Made by a program: the position numbers and the translations under genes
Shown: piece by piece, positions 39,775 to 39,817 of the stretch
Numbering within the stretch: position 1 is the first letter of the stretch
Layout: the number at the start of each line of letters is the position of its first letter
Assembly (NCBI GenBank): GCA_023663465.1
Contig: JAMPHJ010000013.1
Span: forward strand, 1 to 39,817
DNA from: Muribaculaceae bacterium
Lineage (GTDB): Bacteria; Bacillota; Clostridia; Lachnospirales; Lachnospiraceae
Reading direction: 5' to 3'
DNA length: 39,817 nt
Notes under the pieces: model-generated
What the model was told of the DNA's origin: nothing
Seen by the model: only the letters and a program-made list of their open reading frames with translations
Databases searched by the model: none

Positions 39775-39817
39775 CCGATACCGCTTTTTCTGCGTTATCA
39801 CAGCTTGTTCCAAGTGG

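Noticed and set aside
39589-39813. A 74-aa minus-strand frame running through the tRNA fragment
   Set aside because: Its first part is a translation of tRNA sequence (the RRSRVRFPSAAL type often seen in such frames) and the rest covers the NYN promoter; no ribosome binding site.
1-39817. CRISPR arrays, rRNA or intact insertion sequences
   Set aside because: I saw no regularly spaced direct repeats, rRNA sequence or transposase-like frame anywhere in the window.

Overview
The window looks like chromosome of a low-to-mid GC anaerobic Firmicute, most likely a Lachnospiraceae-type Clostridium relative. The indications are a paired GlgC/GlgD ADP-glucose pyrophosphorylase, a YtaF-like sporulation membrane protein, AGGAG-type ribosome binding sites, TTGACA/TATAAT promoters, a CIRCE heat-shock operator, a GshAB-like ligase lacking its second half, and a three-gene set (DUF5717/DUF5716/TPR-like) that I associate with this family. 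The family assignment is inference; no rRNA is present. Nearly all genes are on the minus strand, so transcription mostly runs from high to low coordinates.

Layout. 95-5912: a compact unit of three poorly characterised genes (a 1189-aa solenoid-like protein, an Hsp70/actin-fold-like protein, a TPR-like protein) with its own extended -10 promoter. 6067-9697: a SpoIID-like peptidoglycan-binding protein and htpG under a perfect CIRCE operator. 9755-16988: a long minus-strand run reading beta-CASP metallo-hydrolase, thyA, folA, a soluble hybrid histidine kinase, ilvE and a parvulin lipoprotein. 17115-20454: ytaF (plus) tail-to-tail with a calcium-type P-ATPase. 20523-23484: glgC-glgD-greA ending in a strong terminator. 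23755-28102: an unknown plus-strand protein, a PepSY lipoprotein with 16-residue repeats, a degenerate EAL-HDOD protein, and an abrB-like regulator followed by an MGT-type glycosyltransferase.

28203-38424 is a sulfur and PLP district: pdxST, nifU/nifS and cysK, then a tight four-gene operon (metC-like, patB-like, class II glutamine amidotransferase, glutamate-cysteine ligase). It is bordered by an Rrf2 regulator with three clustered cysteines and a LysR regulator. PdxST makes PLP, and NifS, CysK, the MetC-like and the PatB-like enzymes all use it. A shared operator-like motif lies at the cysK and lysR promoters, with half-sites in the Rrf2/metC intergenic region, suggesting one cysteine-responsive regulon. 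The four-gene operon could make and take apart gamma-glutamyl thiols.

The right end (38425-39817) differs: a 212-bp structured inverted-repeat element, an AT-rich NYN-domain gene with palindromic 5' sequences, and the 3' half of a tRNA-Thr without a matching 5' half, resembling an integration scar. The best candidates for something undescribed are the three-gene Hsp70-like cluster and the gamma-glutamyl/C-S lyase operon.
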